A stretch of 64,000 bases of DNA from Phaseolus vulgaris (lineage: Eukaryota; Streptophyta; Magnoliopsida; Fabales; Fabaceae). The translations under genes were made by a program, and so were the position numbers. Location of the stretch: assembly GCF_000499845.2 (NCBI RefSeq), contig NC_023749.2, positions 37,510,105 to 37,574,104 on the forward strand. The letters run 5' to 3'. Of the stretch, positions 11,594 through 22,532 are shown piece after piece (positions within the stretch are counted from its first letter, which is position 1; the number at the start of each line of letters is the position of its first letter). The notes below the pieces were generated by a model. That model did no database searches, was not told the DNA's origin, and was given only the letters and a program-made list of their open reading frames with translations.

Positions 11594-12797
11594 ATGGCTT
11601 CAACTCCTCCATCCTCTAAGAGAATGAAAACAAGGGTTGTAAGGAGTGGTGGAAAGCTAGAAGGCTGGTTCTTAGGGGAATCAGAACTTATAGACAAGTA
11701 CCTACATGAAACAAGTAGGAAGATAGTTGACACTCCAAAGTTTGTCTCTTTCACCTGGATGAAGCAACAAAATTTGACTATGGTGAGAATTCTTCTAAGG
11801 GAGCAAAGGCTGAAGAGATTCCTTGAGCTTTCTGGAAACATCTACCCAAATTTGGTGAAGGTATTCTACACCAACCTTTAGTTCAATGGTGACACTCTTA
11901 ACTCTCATGTAAAGGGGGTAGACATTGTTATCACCAATGATGTGTGGGTTGCCATAACTGGGCTAAAGTTTTTTGGAGTAAGGATTAACAAAGGCAATCT
12001 TGGGGTGATAGAAGAGTTCAACAAGATGCAATTCTACAAGAATTGTCTCAAAAACCCCCTCTCAAAGGTAAGAAACTTTTCTGTTGGAGGGTTGAAACTT
12101 GATGAAAGGCTCATTGCCTTCATTGTGTCATAGATTATTACACCAAGGGGGAACAATCATTCTACTCTCTCTGAAGAAGACTTGTTGTTAATCTACTACA
12201 TCATGAACAAAGTGAAGCTCAACTGGATTCACATAATCAAAGATGATATGCAAAAGGCTATAAGGTTAAGTGACTTCCACTATCCCTATGTCATATTAAT
12301 TTCTAAATTTCTACACTATTTTGAAGTAAATATTGAAGAAGAATTGGCTGAGATTATAAAGCCCTCAAGTGAGATCAATAATGGATCCCTAAGCAAGATG
12401 GGGTTTACCAAGATTGGTGGGAGATGGGTAAGCAAGGATGGTGACCAAGTTTGCCCTAGTGGAACTAATGATGAAGAAGAACCTGAAGTTGTAGCAAACC
12501 AATAGGAACTTGCTACTGAAACTCATGAAGCTGGTTTTAGTGATGATTACATAGGAGAAAGGATGACTTCAATGTCTCCTTTTAAGAGGCTAATGGTAAA
12601 CTGAATGGACACCTTTGCTAAAAACCAGAGAAATCTTCATGAACTGTGTGAATCAAGGTTTCAGCATATGGATTCAAGGTTCCAAACCTTGGATGAGTAG
12701 ATTGAAGAAGTTCAGAAACAACTTTAGGACCTACAATATGGCAGGAATGATTGAAGGAAGTCGAAGTCCTTCATTTAAAATTACTGGTTTATGTTTC
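11594..12797 (+). pseudogene. Element A accessory ORF, 'putative plant transposon protein' (PF20167-like)
   Basis: The ATG at 11594 opens 'MASTPPSSKRMKTRVV', then 'LEGWFLGESELIDKY', 'VFYTNL', 'HVKGVDIVIT' and 'GLKFFGVRIN'. This order matches the plant transposon-associated domain that usually reads 'FY.NL ... VRG ... I...LGL'. The frame is interrupted by stops at about 11879, 12131 and 12503, each with homology continuing beyond. The biochemical function of the family is unknown. The same ORF occupies the same place in element C, about 740-775 bp after gag, where pol would be expected. Confidence 0.7.
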
Positions 12798-13222
12798 TGA
12801 ACATTTTTTTTCTCTTATGCTATTTTTGTTTTAATCCTTCTTTCTGTCTATTTGTGAAGAGAAATAGGGGGAGAAGTGTTTGGGACGTAATATTCTAAAT
12901 ATCTGCACCTATTTCTGTTTTTGAACATTGCTATAACTACTATGACTGGTTTTTTATTTCAAATTGAAACTATGATACAAATGTTAACTGGTTATTCCTG
13001 CGAAATAACTGATTGTTTTTGTGTTGCACCTATGCATGTTTGACTGTTTTCTCACATTGATTTGGTTGATGTTCCTCACTGGAAACACCTAGTGGAAACT
13101 AGTTTGTTTTTCCAGTTTAACTGGAATAGATTATCTTGTATTTCTATGTTTGCTTGTGAATGCAGTTATACAAGATTCTAAACAAGAACATTCCAAAAAG
13201 CATCCCAAGGATTTGTCTCCTC

Positions 13223-13237
13223 CAAATAGGGAGAGAT
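13223..13237 (+). other. Polypurine tract of element A
   Basis: CAAATAGGGAGAGAT directly precedes the TG of the 3' LTR, as expected for plus-strand priming. Confidence 0.65.
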
Positions 13238-14336
13238 TGTAGAACATCGGTGCTTTGATGATTCAAATATGTGTTGAAGTTTGAAATTATGCTGCTTTTG
13301 GTTTGAGCTTAGCCTAGGTTGTTTAGATTTCTTGTAAAGATCATTCCTAGTCCGTTGCACAAGCTAGTTCAATCCTTTTTAAAAGAGAAAAGTGTTTTTC
13401 TAAGCAAAGAGAAAAACAATCGGTCGAAACCACGATATAATCGATTGTTTGTCACTTAGCTTGATTGAAGGTTTTCAAAACTGTTTTTGACTTGGTTAAA
13501 TAACTACCTAACCAATTCAACCGGTTAAAACGACTTTTCAACCGATTGATGGTCACATTTCATAACAGCTTTTCAAAAACCTGTTGGATTTGTTTTCAGT
13601 TGGATCAAAATAGTTTTGGCTCATGATTGACTGCCTAGAACGACTAGTTTTAAGAGCTAAGCTTCTCTTTGTATTTAAAAAACTACAAGTTAACACATTT
13701 ACAGTGAGATTGAAATTCTTTTTTCAGAAGAGATTCAAATCAAGTTTTGCAAGATTGCTAAATAGTTGTGCACTGGTTCAAGGTTTAATCTTAGTAGCTC
13801 TGTGATTCCTGTAAATCCAGGTGTAATCTGTTCCTTTCTGATTCTTGTATTTTTTCTTTTATATACTTGTAAAGTGTGTGAAAACCTGTAAGGTCAGAGG
13901 GTGTTCTGACTAAGGTTGTGTGTAAGGCAAAGAGGGTGAGTGGTTCTTGTGGTATCAAGATCACCTCTTTGTGGTTGTGTGTATTGTAATTTGTGATTGG
14001 TTACTAGTGGAACCCAGTGGTTGTTCTGGGAACTAGATGTAACTCAAGGTTGAGTGAACCAGTATAAATTTGTTGAGTAACTTTTTTCTCTCTCTCTCTC
14101 ACTCACTCCTTATAAACTGTTTGATTTCATTATTCTTTTGTTGCTGCCATAAACAACCGGTTAAAACGAAGTTTCAACCGATTGAAATTCTGCAAACAGT
14201 TTTTTTTACATTGTTTGATTGGCTTCCTTGATTGCTTTTTCTGTGATTGTTGATAAAGCTTCATTCTTATTCAATCTTTTCGAAAATCTTTTGACAAACA
14301 ATTCACCCCCTATTGTTTAAGCCATTAATTCCAACG
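13238..14336 (+). repeat. Element A 3' LTR
   Basis: Starts TGTAGAACAT after the polypurine tract and ends CCAACG (CA mutated to CG). It aligns with the 5' LTR throughout, but the TATA box present at 8991 is deleted here (only 'AGAGCTAAGC' remains near 13656). Confidence 0.8.
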
Positions 14337-14950
14337 AATGCTACCTAGGTGTTCATTTTCGTCCAAATACTTTTGTCTTCCTCCCCAATAGTGCAACCTT
14401 TGTTCAAAACCCAACGACCCCATTCTCTTCTTTCCATCTCTGTTCTGCCTCACCATAATTTATCGGAATCCAAAAAAAATCCCTCGCCTCGACAATTCCC
14501 TTTCAGAATCCAAGCTCGAGTCTCTCCTCCATAAAATTGCTGGTATATTTCACATAATTAAGTTTTCTTAAGTTATCAATTTAATAAATTTTCTATAACT
14601 GGCATGTTTTGTTTGACTTGTGTCTATAACATGATTCTCTTTGTGACTTGTGTTTGTTTGTGTGTTTAATTTGCCTCGCGCCACTGTATTACATGGATGT
14701 CGTTACCGATTTCGACATTGTCGCTGTGGATGAGTGTTACGAAGTTCTCGAAAAGGAATTGAAAAATAACATTTTCTTGCTGTCTTAGAAAAACAATTGA
14801 TTGTTTTCATGAAACAACCGATTGTTTTACCCCTGACACATTTGAATAAAGTTGTTATGAATTCTTATGCATGATTACAGTTGTTTCTTTTCTTTCAAAA
14901 CCCATTGTGGGTCAAAAATGCATTTACTATGCCTCTGAATCAGATAATAA

Positions 14951-14988
<38 letters not shown>

Positions 14989-15000
14989 TTTGTTTTTCTT
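14337..15000 (+). other. Non-element segment, possibly captured gene exons
   Basis: Between elements A and B lies sequence that is less AT-rich at first, with a pyrimidine-rich, UTR-like start (14380-14530), then 'ATTGCTGGTATATT', which could be an exon end. Further on, an open stretch near 14695 reads 'MDVVTDFDIVAVDECYEVL'. It looks like fragments of a host gene, but I cannot name it. An (AT)n run lies at 14953-14986. Confidence 0.3.
14953..14986. repeat. (AT)n microsatellite
   Basis: AT dinucleotide run of about 34 bp. Confidence 0.95.
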
Positions 15001-16179
15001 GAAATTCAAAGCTTTTGGTGAATGGCAACCACATTGGTGGTCATGGGGTTGATGAATACTTGTGAATGTATCTTTGGAACGTCTGGAAGGTTTGATCTTA
15101 ATAGAAGAAAGGATATTTCTACCAAATCCACCTCTTGAGCAATCATTCGACCAACTTGAAAATGAACCTTTTGAAGTACTACATTGTTGGGTATTGCTGG
15201 ATGAAGAAAGGATAGGGGGAGAAACTGTGGTCTCCTTGTTGAAATTTCTGGGGTCTATGGTACTTTGATTCTGCTGCTGCCATAACTCTAATACACTACA
15301 AATTTCAGTTGCAATTTTGATATTATATCACAAGTTTGTTGCTGCAATGATGCTGCTACACACAGTCGTATTCTGGTTTTTCTTAATTCTGTTTTTACCC
15401 CCTTCTTCTATTTTATTTGAGAAGACAAATAGGGGGAAAAGTGTTTGGATGTTGTAATGTTCTTTAATTTGCAATTATTCTGCTTATGAACATTTCTAAA
15501 AACTGCTATAACTGGTTTAAATTTGAAATTCTTTTGAAACTCTGATGCAAAATTTCAACCGGTTATTCCTGTGAAATAACTGATTGTTTATCTGTGTTTG
15601 CACCTCTGTATATTGACTGGTTTCTCATCTAATTTGGCTGATATTCCTATCTGGAAATCACCTAGTGGGAACTGGTTTGTGGTGCTTATTTGATTGGAAT
15701 AGATTATCCTGTGTTTCTATGTTTGCTTTATGCAGGTTTTACAAATTCTAAACAAGAACATTCCAAAAAGCATCCCAAGAATTTGTCTCCATCAAATAAG
15801 GGGAGATTGTATAGCATGGGAGCTTTGATGTTTCAAATCCATGATAAAGCTTGAAGTTGTGCTTCTTTTGGTTTGGGTTTAGGTTAGAATGTTTAGAATC
15901 TATGTAAAGATCAGTTCTTATCACTTGCACAAAACTTGCCCAATCTATTTTAAAAAGCATAGAGTTTTTCTAAGCAAAGAAAAAAACAACCGGTTGAATT
16001 ATCGAAATAATCGATTGTTTGTCACTTGGCTAGCTTAGAGGTTTTGAAACTATTTTTGACTTGGTTATGTAACTGCCTAACCAATTCAACCGGTTAAATC
16101 GTGTTTTCAATTGGTTGATGGTAACATTGGCTAACCGTTTTTGAAAAACTTGTTATTCTGTTTTGGGTATGATCAAAAC
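15001..16179 (+). mobile_element. Copia-like element B, 3' remnant with partial LTR
   Basis: 15001-15807 resembles the 3' internal end of element A (compare 12861-13237, including 'AGGGGGA.AAGTGTTTGG' and the 'TTATTCCTG.GAAATAACTGATTG' block). A polypurine tract AAATAAGGGGAGAT (15795-15808) leads into an LTR that starts TGTATAGCAT at 15808. The LTR breaks off at 16179, exactly where element C begins, so C inserted into B's LTR. Confidence 0.7.
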
Positions 16180-17247
16180 TGTTGATTAAGAGTGATCAAG
16201 TGCTTTGAAGAATCCAAATCCAAAGTGTTTGATGAAAGGCTGGTGTTGCTGCTGTGTTTAGGAGGGATCTGGGTAGAATAGAATGTGATCCACTCCTTTA
16301 CTGAATCTAAAACTGATGTGATTTAAAACCTTTTTGAAATCAAGTGTTTTTCAAACTAAGTGAAAAACAACCTGATTTTTGTCGAATCAACCGGTTGTTT
16401 TACTCTTAGAAGTTTTGAAAAGGTTGAAAACTGTTTTAGTTTGGTTGACTTAACTGTCAAGCCAAACAATCGGTTGTTTCGTGGTTTCAACCGATTGTTT
16501 CTTTGAAAATCCTAACAGAATTCAGTTTTGGTTGTTGAATGTGCTTTAAATGTTTTTCAACTGAATACGCTCCTTCATTAATTGCTTTGACCAATCTTTG
16601 GAAAATATAAATTGTTTGTTTATGTTCTCAAAAAAACAAGAGAAACATATTTGAGTTTTTCAGTTGTGACAAAGTTGATTCTAAGTTTTGAACATTCACA
16701 TCAAGCTTTGGGTTTTCAAAGAGAGTGGAATAGGATTGCAATTGTATTTATTTTAGTTTGTACTGTGAACAAGTGTAATCCATTCTAAACCTACTGTATT
16801 TCTGGTGTTATGTTGCCAATGAGTGTTGTGTGTTCTTGAGGTGGTCAAGATCAATACTCTTGGTGTGTTTTGCCAAAGGGAGTGTGTTTCTTGAAGGGTT
16901 CAAGGTCTACTTTGGTGGTTTGTGTGTTGTAATCTGGTTTGATTTCTTAGTGGATTACCCAATGGTTTTTTAGGGACTGGATGTAGCTCTTGGCTTAAGA
17001 GTGAACCAGTATAAATTGTTGGTGTATCTCTCTCTTACTCTGAACTCATTTAATTCTGTTTTTAGCTTTACTGGTATAAACAACCGATTGTTTTTTTTGT
17101 TGCTTTGCTGTTTAATTGCTTATATTCTTGGCTAACTTGATTCTTGTTCTGGATTCACACAAAGAATTTTGTTAAACCTCAAAAAAATTTCAAAAACCTC
17201 CCTTAAACAATTCACCCCCCTCTCGTTTAAGGCCATATATTCTAGCA
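16180..17247 (+). repeat. Element C 5' LTR
   Basis: TG...CA ends, length 1068 bp, TATA-like TATAAAT at 16606-16612. It contains a 13-bp perfect inverted repeat (arms 16464-16476 and 16488-16500) built from the AACCGATTG motif. Confidence 0.8.
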
Positions 17248-17249
17248 AT

Positions 17250-17261
17250 TGGTATCAGAGC
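17250..17261 (+). other. Primer binding site, initiator-Met tRNA type
   Basis: TGGTATCAGAGC, two bases after the LTR end, is the standard complement of the plant initiator-methionine tRNA 3' end used by Copia elements. Confidence 0.9.
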
Positions 17262-17307
17262 AAGGTACTTGAAAAATATTCAAGTTTGATCCTAATGTTT
17301 TTTTTCT

Positions 17308-19021
17308 ATGGCTGAAAAACTACCTTTTAGGGAGGGTGCCTCAATTAACAGGCCACCTTTGTTTTGTGGTTTGAATTATCAATTTTGGAAAGTTAGAATG
17401 AAATTCTTTGTTGAATCTCTTGATAAAGGAATTTAGGATGCAATTGAAAATGGTCCTTTTATTCCAAAATTTGAAAAGGATGAATCTTCTATTGAAAAAT
17501 CATGGTCCCAATGGACTGATGCTGAAAATAAAAAGGCCAAGTTTGATTGCATTGCCAAGAATATCACAACCTCTGCTTTGAATTAGAATGAAATTTTCAG
17601 GATCTCACAATGTGCATCGGCTAAGGAAATGTGGGATACTCTAGAAGTCACCCATGAAGGAACAAATGATGTGAAGAGAGCAAGGAAACATACTCTAATA
17701 CAAGAGTATGAGATGTTTAGAATGCTCAAGGGAGAATCGATTGCTGAAGTACAAAAGAGATTCACTCACATCATCAACTATCTAATGAGTCTTGGAAAAA
17801 CCTTTGACAAAGAGGAGTTAAACAAATATTCTCAAGTGTCTTGATAGATCTTGGGAATCTAAAGTCACGACTATCTCTGAATTAAAGGACTTGACATCTT
17901 TGACTACAACCTTCTTGTTTGGAAAGCTTAGAGAACATGAGTTGGAGATGAATAAACTCAATGTTCAAGAAAGTGAAGACAAGCATGTAAGGAACATTGC
18001 TTTGAAAGTTGCCAAGCACAAGAATAAGCAAGACTCAACTGATGAAAGTGAGGAAGAAAATCTTAGCCTGTTGTCCAAAAAGTTCAGCAAATTCTTGAAG
18101 AGAAACGGCAACAAAGAAAGGTATGGAAACAAGAAAACTAGTGATTTATATTCTAACAATTATACTTGCTTGTGGAGAACAAGGGCATATAAAAGCTTAT
18201 TGCCCAAATAGAGAAGGCAAGGAAAAGAAGTCAAGCAATAAGGAAAAGAAAGGGAAATAAAAGAGAGTCTATATTGCTTGGGATGAAAATGAAGTCTCTT
18301 CATCAAGCTCCTCATCAAGTGAAGATGAAAAATTCAATATGTGTTTAATGGCAGAAGGAGATGATGATTCAAGCAGCTCTAGCAGTGTAAGTTCTTATGC
18401 TTCCTTAAATGCTAAAAACTATAGCCAATTACTTCAAGCTTTTAAAGAAACTCATGAAGAAGCTAACTGATTGGCTCTCTCAAACAACCAATTGAAAGGG
18501 TTGAATAACTGGCTTGAAAATAGAGTCAAGACTCTTGAAGAAGAATTGGAAAAGTCAAAAATTGATTTTGAAAAACTTGAAATGCATTACAAAAATTCTT
18601 CTCACTTTTGTGACTCCAAGATTTGTAAAAATTGTAAAACTCTTAAGAGTAAGGTCCACTATCTTGTACGAACTGTGAATAAACTTTCAAAGGGTAAATC
18701 CAACTTTGAAACTGTCTTGGCATCCCAAAAATGTGTTTTTGGAAAATCCGGTTTGGGGTTTAATCCTCTAAACAAGAACAATGGGATTTCAAAGCCTTTT
18801 CAAAAGTGCTAGAAAAACAACCGATTGAAAGATCGAAACAACCGGTTGTTACATGCTTTTACTGCATGAAGAGAGGTCACTCAGTTAGATTCTGTAAAAT
18901 TAGGAAATATTTTGTTCCTAAAGGTATTTTGAAATTGATTCCCAGAGGTTGTGAGGTTTCCAATGATAAAGCTGAATCAAAAGGACCCACATTTGTAAGG
19001 GGACCAAATCTTGTTGCTTGA
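17308..19021 (+). pseudogene. Element C gag
   Basis: Starts 'MAEKLPFREGASINRPPLF' and has the Copia gag fold region ('YQFWKVRMKFF', then 'AKEMWDTLEVTHEGTNDVK'), an acidic linker, a first CCHC knuckle around 18165-18210 and, after a serine-rich and coiled-coil region, a second knuckle 'CFYCMKRGHSVRFC' (C-x2-C-x4-H-x4-C). Two knuckles and a long coiled coil make this longer than a typical Copia gag. Stops at about 17434 and 17584 and frameshifts near 17830 and 18165 break the frame. Protein would bind and package element RNA. Confidence 0.8.
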
Positions 19022-19761
19022 ATTTATTGTATTGTAGGGATACTAAGAGAAGCATGAAGTTTTGAGTTATCTGATCAAGCTTTTGGAAGAAAAGAAGTGT
19101 GTCTGGAACTAAATTAAGGGTATGTACCAACTCAAGATGTCTTGAAAGTCAAAAGAAGCATTCTTGATCACAAATAATGACTCATTGAAGGGACTTCATG
19201 ACAAAAGGATAAGACCTTCTTTGTCTTTGCTTTTCTATTATAAATTCATACTAAATTCTTCATCTGCATATGAACAATTGCATTTTAAATTCTTCTTTAT
19301 TTCTGCTTAAATCTCATACATTGTTGCTGCTGCAGAAAAACGACCGATTGTTTCTTCTCTGACAGCACTGCATAAAATTGATTTAATCTCTTTATGAATT
19401 TTATCTGTTGTAGATTTCTTTTCTAAAGGTTTTATGAGTCAATAAAGCAGTTATGAGGTCTGATTTGATTCAGAAGAAAGTTGTTTCTTGTCATAAAAGG
19501 AATATATTCCATATCTTGGAAATTCAAGTCACATGTGTTGACCATGTGTTTTTTTGCTCTAGGCTGACTTTTTTTCTGCAAAGGTTGAACCAGATTTCTA
19601 CCTTGAAGACTGAAACCCACTACAACCAAAGGATCAAAGAGGGATTTTGTTTTGTCATAAAACCCTCTGCAATTGTTTTCCTTCACAAAATCAACCCGTT
19701 GGCTCATCTCTTGTTGCACCTCATATTCTTCTCTGTGTGTGCTTTTTCTCATTCTGATTTC

Positions 19762-20264
19762 ATGGATTCCACTCCTCCATCATCAAAATGGTTTAAAAAC
19801 AGGGTTGTGAGATCAGAACGACGTCTTGAGGGCTGGTTTTCAGGAGACAATGAATTGATTGAGAAATATCGCTTTGAAACAAGTAGAAAAGTGATAAACA
19901 ACCCAAAAGTTGTCTCTTTTAGCTGGTTGAAGAGTCAAAAGCTGGATAATGTGAGAAGGCTTCTCAAAGAACAACTACTAAAGAGGTTCTTGGATATGAA
20001 AGGGAACATCTATTCGGATCTTATTCAGGTTTTCTACACCAACTTAAAATTTTGTTCAGGTTTTCTACACCAACTTATTCAGGTAACAATCTTGTTTCTC
20101 ATGTCAAGGGTGTGGATATGGAGATCACTCATGAGGTGTGGGCTGCTGTGACTGGCCTAAAGTATGTTGGGTTGAGAATCAACAAAGGTAACATTGGAGT
20201 GGTGGAAGACTTCAACAAAGTTCAATATTACAAAAGTGGTTTGAAGAATCCTCATGCACAGTGA
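19762..20264 (+). pseudogene. Element C accessory ORF, PF20167-like, truncated
   Basis: Opens 'MDSTPPSSKWFKNRVV' and follows the element A copy closely ('LEGWFSGDNELIEKYRFETS', 'VFYTNL', 'HVKGVDMEITHEVW', 'GLKYVGLRIN'). A short duplicated segment near 20030-20080 ('GTTTTCTACACCAACTTA' twice) shifts the frame. Homology ends at about 20264. Confidence 0.7.
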
Positions 20265-21931
20265 TAAATTTTGTAAAATCACTGCTAGATTACCGTTTTT
20301 TTTTCGGCAGAATTACACATTGTTCGTATTTTATTTATCATTTTTTTTGTACTTTGAATTTTTTGTACTTCTTTTTTCTATGCTTTTATAACACCTTGAA
20401 GAACTCAAATCCAGAATTTCAGAAATTTTCAGTAAGCAGATAAATTGCAATAAATCGAAACAGTCAGAACGTTTTCAAGAAAACAGAGGAAACCTAACAG
20501 GAATGAAAAACAGAATCAAGAACTAGCAAAGACATAATAGAAATGATGTTGAAGAACTTGTATAGGTCTATTACACAAGTATGAACTCAATACTAAAAAG
20601 AAAAAGCACCAAAGGATCAAGAAACAAACACATATAACTGCACTACACAAAATCAAGAAACAAAAATTACAACAAAAGGACCACAAAGAATTGATGACAT
20701 TTTTGGAGCAACATGACTTTTGACAAAACGTATAAGGATTCAAAAATGAAAATGACACAAACACAATGTATCAACAACAAGAAAACAGCAAGAAAATACC
20801 CAAAAATAAACCTAAAACAGAAAGGTAACAACAAGAATGTAAAGTTCTTGAATTAAAAGTGCCAAAACAACTCAAACACAAACAAGAACAAACCTAAGAC
20901 TCATGATACCACATGATATGATTCCAATAGCAAGATATAGATGTTTCATAGACATTATATGGAATCAACTTGAGTTGGAATATGAATAGGCACTTTTCTA
21001 GAATTGGATCAATGTTCTTTCATTCAACAACTCACCAAAACTTGAACCACCAAACCAAAACTCATGTAGAAACCCATTTCTTGTCAAATGAACCGATTGA
21101 AATGCATAAGAAAGCAAAGGAACCGATTAAAACTATCTAGAAAGACAATGAACCGAACAAAAACAAGAAAGAAAGCTAATGAACCGATTAAAATGGCTAA
21201 CAATTGAAATGAACCGAACAAAATAAGAGAAGAACCAAAAGAACCGAACAAAAGTGCAAGAAAAGCCTAAAACGTGTTTCTAGAGTTTATATGAACATGG
21301 AAATGGATGAATAGGATGGATAGGAGAAAAAGACTTATGTGGTTGGAGTCCTTGGAGAGGAACACGCCACTTGGAGGATGCAAAGCTCTAAGATGAGTGA
21401 GATGCCGCCACTTGAGGCTCCAAGATTGCTCTCAAGATAAGACTAGGTAAGAGAAGACACAAGTCTCTCAAACACTCACCAATTTGGGAGAATTTCGGTA
21501 CTTTCAATATCAAATCTGTATTTAGAAGGACTCAAACCCTCCTTATATAGGAGAAGGACCGGTCATGAAGTACACAAAGCTTACACAAGATGCTAACCAA
21601 AGGTCCCTTGCACATTACCCACTTCTAGCGCCTATAGTGAGATATGAAGGGTCAACTACTAGAATGTTCTAAACTAATATCTAAAGATACTTTACATAAG
21701 AGGTATCTTTAGGTTCCCCTCTAAGCACCTTCCTAAAAACTATATATTTAAACATTCTACATTTTATACAAAAGATATTACAAAAAGAGAAAACATTTGA
21801 CCACTACTTCCTAATTCTTTAAATTTTCTCATTGTAATCCTTTGAGGTAAAAAGGATGATGAGCTAATATCCTCTTGAGCACCTTCATCTTCGACATCTT
21901 TCCCTTCTTGATCTTGATCTCCATCACTAGT
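20265..21931 (-). mobile_element. Unassigned LTR retroelement fragment, minus strand
   Basis: Read on the minus strand, a probable LTR (about 21890 to 20914) with a TATA box (CTATATAAGG, 21550-21541) ends in CA two bases before TGGTATCATGAG (20911-20900), which resembles an initiator-Met-type primer binding site. The U3 part (21090-21250) carries six or seven 'GAACCGA' repeats. No coding domain could be assigned, so the superfamily is open. Confidence 0.45.
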
Positions 21932-22113
21932 GTTTCTCCATGGGGAGCTCCAGTGCTATTAGTGAAGAAGAAAGATGGTTCGTCACGTCTATGCATAGAT
22001 TATAGACAATTAAACAAGTTAACAATAAAGAATAAATATCTTCTTCCTAGAATTGACGATTTGATGGATCAGTTGCATGGGGCAGTTGTCTTTTCTAAGA
22101 TAGATCTGCGCTC
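21932..22113 (+). pseudogene. Gypsy reverse transcriptase fragment
   Basis: A 61-residue piece beginning '[19 protein letters not shown]' and continuing '[16 protein letters not shown]' and 'FSKIDLRS' is the classic N-terminal RT block of chromovirus-like Ty3/Gypsy elements. It is different from the Tat-type RT elsewhere in the window. It is cut on both sides, by the minus-strand LTR fragment and by an inverted Copia LTR. Confidence 0.85.
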
Positions 22114-22114
22114 G

Positions 22115-22531
22115 TCACCAAATTTTAGTTGGAAATCATTTAAAGCACATTCAACCATCAAAACAAAATTTTGTTAGGATTTTCAAAGAAACAATCGGTT
22201 GAAACCACGAAACAACCGATTGTTTGGTTTGGCAGTTAAGTCAACCAAACGTGAACAGTTTTCAACCTTTTCAAAACTCCTAAGAGTAAAACAACTGGTT
22301 AATTCGACAAAACAACAGGTTCTTTTCCACTTAGTTTGAAAAACACTTTATTTCAAAAAGGATTTAAAACACATTAGCTTTAGATTCAACAAAGGAGTGG
22401 ATTACAAATAAAACTACCCAGATCCCTCCCAAAACACAGCAGCAACTCATCCTTGCATCAAGCACAGAGGATTTGGATTCTTCAAAGCATAATTTGAAAT
22501 CTTCAAAGCACTTGATCACACTTGATCAACA
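22115..22531 (-). repeat. Inverted Copia LTR fragment (element C type, 5' part)
   Basis: The reverse complement aligns with 16180-16590. It starts exactly at TGTTGATCAAG and carries the same CAATCGGTTG/CAACCGATTG inverted repeat. Its first base abuts the RT sequence of Gm, which suggests insertion followed by loss of the rest. Confidence 0.8.
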
Positions 22532-22532
22532 G

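Larger units (their letters stand above)
8571..14336 (+). mobile_element. Copia-like element A, non-autonomous (no pol)
   Basis: Two direct LTRs of about 1.1 kb flank 3.6 kb that holds a gag fragment and a PF20167-like ORF but no protease, integrase, RT or RNase H. The 5' LTR runs straight into gag, so the primer binding site and the first half of gag are deleted. Stretches of the two LTRs that I compared differ at about 6 percent of positions, much older than G1. No matching target-site duplication was found. Confidence 0.8.
16180..20264 (+). mobile_element. Copia-like element C, non-autonomous, 3' truncated
   Basis: A full 5' LTR (16180-17247), a primer binding site, gag and the PF20167-like ORF are present in order, with no pol between them. 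The element stops at about 20264 inside the accessory ORF and its 3' LTR is missing. The start TGTTGATTAAG is confirmed by an independent inverted copy of the same LTR at 22531 that begins at the same base. Confidence 0.75.

Noticed and set aside
16180..17247. Single 1.44-kb LTR from 15808 to 17247
   Set aside because: The U3-like sequence is present twice, and the inverted copy at 22531 shows that the C-type LTR starts at 16180, so two LTRs are nested.
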